6,710 nt of DNA from Candidatus Eiseniibacteriota bacterium (GTDB lineage: Bacteria > Eisenbacteria > RBG-16-71-46): assembly GCA_005893185.1 (NCBI GenBank), contig VBOS01000110.1, positions 1 to 6,710 on the forward strand, read 5' to 3'. The notes under the pieces were generated by a model. That model had not been told where the DNA came from. It ran no database searches and saw only the letters and a list, made by a program, of their open reading frames with translations. The translations under genes were made by a program, and so were the position numbers. This document shows positions 1 through 6,146 of this stretch, in pieces. Numbering within the stretch: the stretch's first letter is position 1; each line of letters opens with the position of its first letter.

Positions 1-2
1 TC

Positions 3-1040
3 CCGTTCCTCGACATGTGGTCGGAGGTGTTCGCCTGCCCCGGCAAGCGCACCACCGGCACGAAGGCGGGCAGCTTCGCGCTCGTCCCGGCCGGCTGGAA
101 GGGCACTCTGCCCGACGGAGTCGAATGGATCGAAGCGCCCACCACCTACGTCTGGATCATCGGGCGCACCCAGACCCACGGGCCCAAGGACTACGCAGCG
201 GTCAACCAGGTCCAGGACGGCTACGCCATCGTGCCGCTCTGGGCCTGGAACCGGAAGCACGTCACGCCGACGGTGAAGATCGATCCGTCGACCGACATGA
301 AGACTCCACCGCTCGATCAGGTGAACGCTCTCGCAGGCGCGAAATTCTTCGCGCACGCGATGGAGCTGATGAGGTCGAATCCGCCTCACCCGACCGATTG
401 GTCGTTTCTCGCGCGCATGAGGCGAATCGGTCTGCGGCCTGGAAGTGGATTCGATCCCGGCAAGGCCGATCCCGTCGTCCGCGATGCTGTGGCCCAGGCG
501 CCGGCCCGCGCCCTCGCGGCCATGAAGGCCAGGCTGCCCACGCTGTCGAAGGTCGTGAACGGCTGGCAGATGAGCATCGAGACCATGGGCACGTACGGCA
601 ACTCGTACATGAAGCGCGCGATCGTCGCGATGATCGGGCTCCGCGCCAATCAGGCCGAAGATGCCGTGTACCCGATCGGCGTCGCAGACGCGGACGGAAA
701 GCCGCTCGACGGCGCGAACCGGTACCTGCTGCACTTCCGCAAGGAGGAGCTGCCGCCGGTCGAAGCGTTCTGGTCGGTGACGATGTACGACGCGGCGGGC
801 TTCGCGGTGGCGAACCCGATCGACCGCTACGCCATCGGCGACCGCGACGCCCTCAGGTTCAACCCCGACGGCTCGCTCGATCTCTACCTCCAGAGCGCGA
901 GCCCGGGCGCCGAAGAGGAGTCGAATTGGCTGCCGGCGCCGCACTCCGGTGCTCTGGGCGTGACGATGAGGCTCTACGCGCCGCGCCCCGAAGTGCTCGA
1001 AGGCCGCTGGGCGCCGCCGCCGATCCGGCGAGTGCACTAG
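3..1040 (+). CDS. DUF1254/DUF1214 domain protein, 5'-truncated by window edge
   Basis: C-terminal part of a DUF1254/DUF1214 protein; the biochemical role of this family is not established. The reading frame is open from the first complete codon (P-F-L-D before the first Met at 15), so that Met is internal and the true start lies outside the window. Counting from that Met, residues 1-76 carry the typical end of DUF1254: a DMWSEVFACPGKRTTGT stretch, GWKGTLPDGV, then VWIIGRTQTHGP and a QDGY segment. Residues about 100-210 form an Ala-rich, probably helical linker. Residues about 233-338 match DUF1214: an FWSVTMYD strand, NPIDRYAIGD, NPDGSLDLYLQ, SNWLPAP, an LRLYAP motif and a final EGRW-PPP motif. 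Family members are often exported, but the signal-peptide region is missing here. The gene converges on the mscS-like gene, 66 bases away. The family call is firm; the function is unknown. Confidence 0.9.
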   Translation, partial: PFLDMWSEVFACPGKRTTGTKAGSFALVPAGWKGTLPDGVEWIEAPTTYVWIIGRTQTHGPKDYAAVNQVQDGYAIVPLWAWNRKHVTPTVKIDPSTDMKTPPLDQVNALAGAKFFAHAMELMRSNPPHPTDWSFLARMRRIGLRPGSGFDPGKADPVVRDAVAQAPARALAAMKARLPTLSKVVNGWQMSIETMGTYGNSYMKRAIVAMIGLRANQAEDAVYPIGVADADGKPLDGANRYLLHFRKEELPPVEAFWSVTMYDAAGFAVANPIDRYAIGDRDALRFNPDGSLDLYLQSASPGAEEESNWLPAPHSGALGVTMRLYAPRPEVLEGRWAPPPIRRVH

Positions 1041-1094
1041 GCGCGGCCCCGGATCGCTCGCGGTCATCTCGGCGAGGAGTACGAAGAGCGCGGC

Positions 1095-1106
1095 TCGCGG
1101 CCGCGA
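1095..1106. repeat. 12-bp perfect palindrome in the convergent gene junction
   Basis: The sequence tcgcggccgcga is a perfect palindrome that abuts the stop codon of the mscS-like gene. It lies in the 66-base gap between two convergent genes. A further 6-bp inverted pair (gatcgc at 1052-1057, gcgatc at 1103-1108) could enclose it in a larger, interrupted bidirectional hairpin. There is no T-run on either side, so a classical intrinsic terminator is not supported. In DNA this rich in G+C, a palindrome of this size can occur by chance. Confidence 0.25.
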
Positions 1107-2933
1107 TCAGGCGTCCCGCGGCCTGATTCGGAAACCGCCGGGCTCCGCGCGCGGCCCCTTCGGCTCGTCGGGCAGCACCGGAGCGTTGGCGTCGCGCAGC
1201 GAGCTGTAGGCGGGGGAGAGGATCTCGACGCCGGCGCGGGCGAACGCGTCCTGGATCTCCTCGTGCAGCCGGGAGTAGAGCAGGAGCTGCTGATGCGACT
1301 CCCTCGTCACGCAGCAGATCTCGTACGTGATGTGATAGTCGTTGAGCGAGCGCTGGAACACCCAGGGCTCGGGCTCGCGCTCCACTCCCTCGACGCGCCC
1401 CGCCGCCTCGATCAGCAGGCCGTGCACGGTTTTCCATTCGGCGCCGTAGCCGATCGTGACCTGCGTGTGCAGGACGAGACCCGCCTTCCCGGCGAGCCTC
1501 GTGAAGTTGACGATCGGCTGGGCGGCCACCTGGCCGTTGGGCAGCGTGATCTCCTCGTTTCTCGGGCTCCTGAGCTTGGTGGCGAAGTATCCGAGGCTCA
1601 CGACGTCGCCGAGGTGCTCGCCGATCCGGACGCGGTCCCCGATGGCGAAGGAGCGCGAGTAGGTCAGCACGATCCCGGCGATCACGTTGCCGACGGGGCC
1701 GCTGGAGCCCAGCGAGACCATCACGCCCAGCAGGATCGACACGCCCTGGACGGCTTTGGACTGAGAGCCCGGTATGTAGGGATAGGCGACCGCCGCCGCA
1801 CACACCCAGAGCAGGATGCGCACGATCTTCTTCGTGGGACGTGCCAGCTCCTGTGGGGCCCAGCCGACTTCCAGGGTGCCCGCGTCGACGGCGTCGAAGA
1901 AGCGATCGGAAATCCCCATCAGCCATCGGAACAGGACCAAGATGGCCGCGAGCACGAGCAACCCAGGAAGGGCTGAGCCGACCGCACGCGCGGCCGCGAC
2001 CAGCTCGTCGCGGGCGAAGCTGAGGAGCAGCCAGCTCCAGCCCTGTGACGACGGGAACAGAGAGAAGACCGCCGTGAGGTAGCCGTAGAGGAGGAACAGT
2101 CCGACCACGAGGTCGAGGCGCACGAGGATGCCTCCAAACACGCCCGTGAGCTGGCCCTGCGACAGCACCTCGAACGTGCCGACGCGGACTCCACCGAGAA
2201 AGCGGGGCAGTGTTCGGTCCAGGAATGCCCGCCAGCGCCGGCTGGCGGCCATCAACAGCCTGAAGAGCACCAGGGCAACGAGCGTGATGCCGAGGCTGCT
2301 CAGCACGGCGATCAGGAGTCCGAGCGGGCTGCGCTCGGCGCGCTCGCGGAGGATCCCCTTCGTGACGGCGGGTGGGAGCTCGGTCACAAACCTTGCGAGC
2401 TCGAGAAGGCTCGTGCCCTCGATGTCGCCGGGGGTGATCGTCCACAGGTAGTGACGCCCGAGCCGCGCCTCGATTCCCTCGGGCGTCCGGCGCATCCGGA
2501 CCGAGTCGGCGGGCGTGTCGGGGTCCCGCACAGCCGCGTCGAGCCGCCCGCGGATCGCAGCCGCGCGCGCCGCGGGTTCGAGCCCGCTGCGCGCCGAGCG
2601 CACGACGAAGATCTGCTTGCCGCCGAGGAACACCGGTACTGCGACCCGCGCGGGTGCCACGGTCTCGGAATCCGCGCGCTCATCTGCCGGCTGCGGCGCG
2701 AGGCCCCTCGCCATGTCGGCCGCCGAGCCCGCACCGTCCGCGACGCCGGTGGCCGCGCTCTCGGCGGCGCCCGCGGAAGACGGAGGGTGCGCGCGGGCGC
2801 TCGCGCTCGAGTCGGCGGTCCCGAGCGAGTCGCCGCCCGCGCCGCGCGCGCCGGCGATCAGCACGGCGAGGAGAACGGCGAACGTGGCCGGACTGCATGC
2901 CCCACCGCCCATGTCACGGCCTCGACGGATCAT
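1107..2933 (-). CDS. MscS-family mechanosensitive ion channel with periplasmic N-terminal domain
   Basis: Inner-membrane channel of the MscS family, which opens under membrane tension and releases solutes during hypo-osmotic shock. Numbering follows the 608-residue reading. A signal peptide covers about 8-33 and an Ala/Ser-rich linker about 34-90. Residues about 95-195 form a soluble, presumably periplasmic domain. Hydrophobic segments lie near 203-228, 270-292, 312-340 and 367-386. The pore-lining TM3-like helix is at about 394-425, with Gly/Ala/Ser-rich packing (LGSSGPVGNVIAGIVLTYSR). The MscS beta domain follows at about 427-478 (FAIGDRVRIGEHLGDV, then RNEEITLPNGQV), and the cytoplasmic alpha/beta cage domain runs to about 575. 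E. coli MscS has 286 residues, so this is one of the long MscS-like proteins with extra helices and an N-terminal domain. The ATG at 2912 (Met8) has a better Shine-Dalgarno sequence than the ATG at 2933 and gives a cleaner signal peptide, so I prefer it. Probable second gene of an operon with the DUF481 gene. Confidence 0.93.
   Translation of the reverse strand: MIRRGRDMGGGACSPATFAVLLAVLIAGARGAGGDSLGTADSSASARAHPPSSAGAAESAATGVADGAGSAADMARGLAPQPADERADSETVAPARVAVPVFLGGKQIFVVRSARSGLEPAARAAAIRGRLDAAVRDPDTPADSVRMRRTPEGIEARLGRHYLWTITPGDIEGTSLLELARFVTELPPAVTKGILRERAERSPLGLLIAVLSSLGITLVALVLFRLLMAASRRWRAFLDRTLPRFLGGVRVGTFEVLSQGQLTGVFGGILVRLDLVVGLFLLYGYLTAVFSLFPSSQGWSWLLLSFARDELVAAARAVGSALPGLLVLAAILVLFRWLMGISDRFFDAVDAGTLEVGWAPQELARPTKKIVRILLWVCAAAVAYPYIPGSQSKAVQGVSILLGVMVSLGSSGPVGNVIAGIVLTYSRSFAIGDRVRIGEHLGDVVSLGYFATKLRSPRNEEITLPNGQVAAQPIVNFTRLAGKAGLVLHTQVTIGYGAEWKTVHGLLIEAAGRVEGVEREPEPWVFQRSLNDYHITYEICCVTRESHQQLLLYSRLHEEIQDAFARAGVEILSPAYSSLRDANAPVLPDEPKGPRAEPGGFRIRPRDA
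2920..2923 (-). promoter_or_regulatory. Shine-Dalgarno supporting the internal start at 2912
   Basis: On the minus strand, GAGG lies 7 bases before the ATG at 2912-2910. The upstream ATG at 2933 has only a weak purine stretch in front of it. Starting at 2912 removes a basic MIRRGRD prefix and leaves a compact signal peptide beginning MGGGACSP. Translation starts are inferred from sequence only. Confidence 0.4.
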
Positions 2934-2970
2934 CTTCGCACTCTACCCGCTGTCCCGAGCTTGCGCGAGG

Positions 2971-4038
2971 TCATCGCCGGTAGGACCAGCCGATCGTGAG
3001 CGTGGTGACGTAGTCGTTCTTGGTGGCGGCCTCGTCCGGCGGACTGCTGTCGAACGTGTCGGTAAACAGGATTCCCGCGTTGAAATCCGTGAACAGCTCG
3101 TACTTGAGCCGGAGTTCAATCTGGCCGCGGACGCGCCCCATCTGCGAGAGGCTCGGGAAGAGAGCGAGGCTCGTGCTGAAGTCGAGCTTGGGGGTGTCGA
3201 AGCGGAACGCGCTCCAGTTCATCCCCAGCAGTCCCTCGATGCCGGAATCGGAAGTGCTCCCCGAGGCTGAGCTGAACTGTTCCTGTGTGCCCACCAGACC
3301 CGCGCCGGCGGCGAATTCCATCTGGTTCGTGTGGCCGATGGAAAGATTCATCCCGCCGCCGCCGGTGAAGCGGTGGTCCAGGTCGAGCTCGTCGTTCTGC
3401 TCGACCTGGACGATCCCGATCGCGGACCATCGGCGCGGCAGGTACCAGCTGAACGACTGCCGCAGGGAGTTGCGCGTGGTGGTCGGGACCGACTCCTGCC
3501 CCTGGGCGTAGGAGTCGAACTTGAGCTGGCTTCCGAATTGCGGGCCCCGATAGTCGGCGTCTCCGCTCAGGCTGAACGTCGTGGCCTGGTTGGCCTTCGC
3601 CAGGGAGAAGCCCATGTCGAGGTAGGACTTGAGTCGCAGCAGGAAACCGGCGCTGATCGGGCTGATCTCGACCACGCTTTCGACCGGCAGGGTGTCCGCC
3701 CCGACGCCGTAGACCGCGACGAAGCCGTCCCGGTTGGAAGCGCCTAGTCGTCCGAAGTACCTGACGCCCGAGCCCAGCTCGAGCTGGAACTGATTCGGGC
3801 TCGTCACCCGCGCCACCTTGTCCCACTCGATGGAGAGCCGGCCCACGTCGTCTGTGCTGTAGTCGAGCTTTCCATGGGCGAGTCCTTTCACCTCGCCCGT
3901 GATGCGATCCCCGTTCCGAAGGACGACGACGTCGGTCTTTGCGGCATCGGCCCGGGCGGGCCACAACGCTGCCACGGTCAGCACGAGCGCGAGCCGGGCG
4001 ACCCGTTCGGCAATCGGGCACGCGTCGGAGGATCGCAC
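2971..4038 (-). CDS. DUF481-type outer-membrane beta-barrel protein
   Basis: Predicted exported outer-membrane protein of the DUF481 type; the family's function is not established. A signal peptide covers residues about 1-33 (basic ER-AR region, hydrophobic LALVLTVAALW, ending ARADA). Residues about 35-125 form a small beta-rich domain beginning VVVLRNGDRITGEVKGL, then GKLDYSTDD and LSIEWDKVARVTS. This LRNGD-IxGxV pattern is common at the N terminus of DUF481 proteins and resembles an Sm-like fold. Residues about 130-355 alternate short polar and aromatic strands (FLLRLKSYLDMGFS, SFSWYLPRRW, MEFAAGAGLVGTQEQFS, IELRLKYELFTDFNAGI) and end in a strand VTTLTIGWSYRR, as expected for a 12- to 16-strand barrel. 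The start is GTG at 4038 with no clear Shine-Dalgarno; no ATG exists upstream in frame before a stop. GTG at 3984 would truncate the signal peptide. The stop lies 37-58 bases before the mscS-like gene, which suggests co-transcription. Confidence 0.85.
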   Translation of the reverse strand: MRSSDACPIAERVARLALVLTVAALWPARADAAKTDVVVLRNGDRITGEVKGLAHGKLDYSTDDVGRLSIEWDKVARVTSPNQFQLELGSGVRYFGRLGASNRDGFVAVYGVGADTLPVESVVEISPISAGFLLRLKSYLDMGFSLAKANQATTFSLSGDADYRGPQFGSQLKFDSYAQGQESVPTTTRNSLRQSFSWYLPRRWSAIGIVQVEQNDELDLDHRFTGGGGMNLSIGHTNQMEFAAGAGLVGTQEQFSSASGSTSDSGIEGLLGMNWSAFRFDTPKLDFSTSLALFPSLSQMGRVRGQIELRLKYELFTDFNAGILFTDTFDSSPPDEAATKNDYVTTLTIGWSYRR

Positions 4039-4163
4039 GGCGCGGAACGGTAGGTCGTTCGCGCGAGACTGTCGAGCCCGGCGGGCGCCGCTCGGGGCGC
4101 CGAAATCTCCCCGACCACACCGATTTGGACTAGAATAACGGGTATGGTGCGTATCAGCGCTTC
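4039..4163. promoter_or_regulatory. Divergent intergenic region, probable promoters for both directions
   Basis: This 125-base gap separates the minus-strand DUF481-mscS pair from the plus-strand YjbH-like gene and must hold promoters for both unless they are leaderless or distant. Its right end is locally A/T-richer. tagaat at 4131-4136 matches five of six bases of a sigma70 -10 box on the plus strand, but I find no credible -35 box at 16-18 bases. Two copies of the palindrome GGCGCC (4084-4089 and 4096-4101) sit 12 bases apart and could form an operator or a hairpin. None of these elements is strong by itself. Confidence 0.35.
4084..4101. repeat. Tandem GGCGCC palindromes, 12-bp spacing
   Basis: Two GGCGCC palindromes are separated by gctcgg, so they read both as a direct repeat and as a 6-bp stem with a 6-base loop. 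They lie between the divergent DUF481 and YjbH-like genes, on the DUF481 upstream side. A role as a binding site for a dimeric regulator is possible, but the motif is pure G/C in G/C-rich DNA and may be coincidental. Confidence 0.2.
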
Positions 4164-4872
4164 ATGAGGACCCTTCTTCTTCGGCGCATGCGGCCAGCGA
4201 GCCGCACGCTGATGGGTATTCTGGTTGGCCTCATCGCCACCAGCTCGGCCTTTCCGGAACCGGCGCATGCGGGAAATTCGCCGGCGGCCGCCATGCCCGC
4301 AGCTCCCGCGCCCGAGGCTCCCGACTCCGCGCTTGCGATCGAGATCGCCCGTGCCGGCCTCGAAGGCATTGCCGCCTCCCGTGCCGGCCAGACGCTCGCC
4401 GTCACGTACGAGAACCGGCGCTTCCGCCAGCCCGCAACTGTGCTCGGCCATGTCTCCCGACTGGCCCGCGAAAGCGACGATCCGCCGGGCGCGTTGTGGG
4501 GCATCGAGCGGCGCTTGGGTCTTCCGAGCGCTGCGATGCCATTCCGGGCCGGAGATGCGCCGGACCGCGTGATCTATCCCGGCGAGCCGTCGTTTCCCAA
4601 GCCGCCTCCGGGCCGACGGTGGGGGGCGTCCGAGCGCAGCCTCGACCTCATCCTGGAGCCGATCCTGAGCTACGAGCTGGGGCGCATTTACGAGCCGGTG
4701 CTGGTCAGCTTCGACCTCGGCGTTCAGGCCCGCATGAACCCCTGGCCGGGGGCCGAGGCGAGCGCCTCCATCGTCATCCCGGTCCGCAACGATTTCGGAG
4801 TGGACGCGCTGCATCCGGACCTCGACAACATCCGACCCGGAGCGTCGACCCTTGAGCAGTACATGATCTGCG
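4164..4872 (+). CDS. YjbH-like protein, N-terminal fragment
   Basis: First in-frame piece of the broken YjbH-like gene. Residues 1-36 look like a signal peptide: basic MRTLLLRRMRPASR, hydrophobic LMGILVGLIA, and a probable cleavage after AHA. A Pro/Ala-rich linker (about 37-55) follows. A small alpha/beta domain (about 56-125) contains LAVTYENRRFRQPATVLG, an arrangement seen at the N terminus of YjbH-type proteins. Residues about 157-235 begin the barrel (LDLILEPILSYELGRIY, LGVQARMNPWPGAEASASI) and end at DNIRPGASTLEQYM. After about 4872 this frame becomes Arg/Ser-rich shadow translation up to its stop at 5864. The ATG at 4164 has no clear Shine-Dalgarno; it overlaps the stop of a seven-codon ORF (4144-4167) in an ATGA arrangement. 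A second ATG at 4188 is possible but would shorten the basic region of the signal peptide. Confidence 0.6.
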
Positions 4873-5922
4873 AGCGCGGGGTTATTCGACGACAATCGGT
4901 ACGGCGGCTCGGCCGGTCTCGCACGGCCCATGGCCGGCGGACTCCTGTGGTTCGACACCCAAGTGGATCTCACCGGCTTCCTGGCATTTCCCGATTCCGG
5001 GGTCACATACTCGACTCTCGGGCGGTGGACCGGCTTCGCCGGGGTCACGATCCGTCCCTATTCGGTTCCTGCATCCCTGCGCGTCCGCGCGCAGCGGTTT
5101 CTCTACGGCGACCAGGGTCTGGAGGTGCAAGTCGAACGGTCGCTTGGGGATGTGGATTTGGCGCTCTACGCCCAGCGGATCGAGGGCAGCAACATCGGCG
5201 GAGTCCGGCTCTCGCTCCCGCTGCCACCCAAGGAGCGCGGGGTGGGGGCTCCGATGCGGGCGGGGCTCTCCGACCAATTCGAGATCGAGTACCGGAGCGA
5301 TGTTTCGCTCCAGGGAATCACCATCTCCGGAGCCGCTTCCCGCGAAAATCTGCTCCGGAAGCTCGACACGTCTTCGTTCCGGGCCAACCGGGAAGGATAC
5401 CTCGGGGCGGCGGGTACCCCTGGCGAGAGACCGAGGCGCACCCACGAGGCAGTCTCCCTGACGGGAATGAGCGGCATGATCAACACGCCGTGGTGCGGGG
5501 TGATGCCGAGCGGGGATATCGAGCTGGGCTACAATGCGATCTCGAAGGAGGCAGCTTACGACCATCGAGGGCAGCACCGGAACGACGTCTACTACTGGGC
5601 GGTAGGCTTCCTTCCGCACGCCGAGCTGGGCCTGCGCTGGACGGTCATCCCCGGGCTCAAGGCCTTCGAGGGCGTCGCGCCAGGGACGACGCTCACCGAT
5701 GCCGACCGGATGGTGAGCGGGCGGCTCGAGGTGATCCCGCCCCGACCCGGCCGCCCGGGGCTGGCGTTGGGGATCGAGGACGCGGTCGGGACGCGCCGGT
5801 TCCACTCGGAATATGCCGTGGCCGGCTTGCCAGCCGAAACTTGCGGCGGGTCGGTACACTTTAGAGGGGGCGTTTGGGGCCATCGCGGTTCGTCCGTGGC
5901 ACGCGACGCAAGCCGTGCTTGA
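4867..5922 (+). CDS. YjbH-like protein, central fragment in second frame
   Basis: Second piece of the broken gene. This frame opens just after a TGA at 4864-4866. It reads as barrel sequence at once (SAGLFDDNRYGGSAGLARP), well before its first ATG at 4930, so that ATG is internal and not a natural start. It continues with paired strands (LLWFDTQVDLTGFLAF, LRVRAQRFLYGDQGLEVQV, DVDLALYAQRIEGS), the signature block GMSGMINTPWCGVMPSGD with IELGYN, then FLPHAELGLRWTVIPG and LALGIEDAVGTRRFHSEY. From about 5843 the frame loses family character, and the last 25 or so residues to the stop at 5922 are out-of-frame translation. Without a signal peptide this piece would not reach the outer membrane if expressed alone. 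Confidence 0.6.
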   Translation, partial: SASAGLFDDNRYGGSAGLARPMAGGLLWFDTQVDLTGFLAFPDSGVTYSTLGRWTGFAGVTIRPYSVPASLRVRAQRFLYGDQGLEVQVERSLGDVDLALYAQRIEGSNIGGVRLSLPLPPKERGVGAPMRAGLSDQFEIEYRSDVSLQGITISGAASRENLLRKLDTSSFRANREGYLGAAGTPGERPRRTHEAVSLTGMSGMINTPWCGVMPSGDIELGYNAISKEAAYDHRGQHRNDVYYWAVGFLPHAELGLRWTVIPGLKAFEGVAPGTTLTDADRMVSGRLEVIPPRPGRPGLALGIEDAVGTRRFHSEYAVAGLPAETCGGSVHFRGGVWGHRGSSVARDASRA

Positions 5923-6046
5923 GCACGATTCGGAAAAGGTCAACGCCCTCGTGAGGTACGAAGCGGGGCTGGGGATCCGGGCCCGTGTCGCGCTGCTCGG
6001 CCTTCGCCACCCGGCCGTGGGCCTGGGCTGGTCCCACTCGTTGTGA
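5813..6046 (+). CDS. YjbH-like protein, C-terminal fragment in third frame
   Basis: Third piece of the broken gene. It overlaps the end of the central fragment in the +1 frame. The credible protein begins near 5846 with AGRYTLEGAFGAIAVRP. It then gives AVLEHDSEKVNALVRY, an E-D-S-x-x-x-N pattern typical of the last strands of YjbH-type barrels, followed by IRARVALLGL and a closing hydrophobic/aromatic strand VGLGWSHSL that fits a C-terminal outer-membrane beta-signal. The ATG at 5813 is fortuitous, because the residues before about 5843 do not resemble the family. The fragment is too short to fold as a barrel. It is best read as the end of the gene starting at 4164. Confidence 0.55.
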   Translation: MPWPACQPKLAAGRYTLEGAFGAIAVRPWHATQAVLEHDSEKVNALVRYEAGLGIRARVALLGLRHPAVGLGWSHSL

Positions 6047-6051
6047 AACCC

Positions 6052-6067
6052 CGCGGCCCATGCCGCG
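6052..6067. repeat. 6-bp perfect stem-loop after the YjbH-like gene
   Basis: cgcggc (6052-6057) and gccgcg (6062-6067) form a perfect stem with a ccat loop, starting five bases after the stop codon at 6044-6046. No T-run follows, so it is at most a weak terminator or an mRNA 3'-end stabiliser. The next gene starts 80 bases further on and may have its own promoter in this gap or be read from upstream. Confidence 0.3.
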
Positions 6068-6134
6068 CGCGAACGAGTGAACGAAACGCACGGTTTCATC
6101 GCAAGGAAGCGTCGACATCGGACGTGCCCCGAGA

Positions 6135-6139
6135 GGAGA
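6135..6139 (+). promoter_or_regulatory. Shine-Dalgarno of the small Cys-rich protein gene
   Basis: AGGAG within the purine stretch gagaggagag (6131-6140) ends 7 bases before the ATG at 6147. This is the best ribosome binding site in the window. It fixes the start and supports this short ORF as a real, translated gene. Confidence 0.7.
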
Positions 6140-6146
6140 GACATCC

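Larger units (their letters stand above)
4164..6046 (+). pseudogene. YjbH-like outer-membrane exopolysaccharide protein, broken by two frame lesions
   Basis: Read across three frames, this stretch gives one continuous YjbH-type (DUF940-like) protein. Such proteins are predicted outer-membrane beta-barrels, and E. coli yjbH belongs to the yjbEFGH exopolysaccharide operon. Order: signal peptide, N-terminal domain with TYENRRFR, barrel strands starting ILEPILSYELGRIYEPVL, then (frame change) AGLFDDNRYGGSAGLARP, the central GMSGMINTPW-VMPSGDIELGYN block, LALGIEDAVGTRRFHSEYAV, then (second change) RYTLEGAFGAIAV, LEHDSEKVNAL and a terminal GLGWSHSL. The phase moves forward one at each lesion (near 4864-4885 and 5828-5852). 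Each junction also seems to lack a strand expected between its flanking motifs, which suggests deletions rather than single-base errors. Codon pattern and protein character stay good on both sides, so the damage is recent, or is an error in the sequence. No yjbE/F/G genes lie nearby. Confidence 0.7.

Noticed and set aside
1041..1106. Strong bidirectional terminator between the convergent genes
   Set aside because: Only GC-rich palindromic pieces are present and neither side has a T-run, so I list the palindrome but do not call a terminator.
17..1126. Plus-strand open frame of 369 codons over the DUF1254/DUF1214 gene
   Set aside because: Its composition is extremely Arg-rich, and the overlapping frame carries convincing DUF1254 and DUF1214 motifs.
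859..2445. Minus-strand open frame of 528 codons overlapping the mscS-like gene
   Set aside because: The translation is Arg/Pro/Gly-rich with no recognisable domain. It is the other-frame shadow of the MscS and DUF1214 coding regions, which have clear family motifs.
4864..4885. Programmed ribosomal frameshifting as an explanation for the split YjbH-like gene
   Set aside because: There is no slippery heptamer or downstream pseudoknot in view. Two shifts in one gene, together with apparently missing residues at each junction, fit damage or error better.
3978..5048. Minus-strand open frame of 356 codons across the divergent intergenic region
   Set aside because: It would overlap both the DUF481 signal peptide and the YjbH-like N terminus, and its sequence has no family character.
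4900..5864. Continuation of the first YjbH frame to a stop at 5864, giving a 566-residue protein
   Set aside because: After about 4872 this frame turns into Arg/Ser/Pro-rich shadow translation, while the next frame carries the conserved barrel motifs, so the long protein is not real beyond that point.
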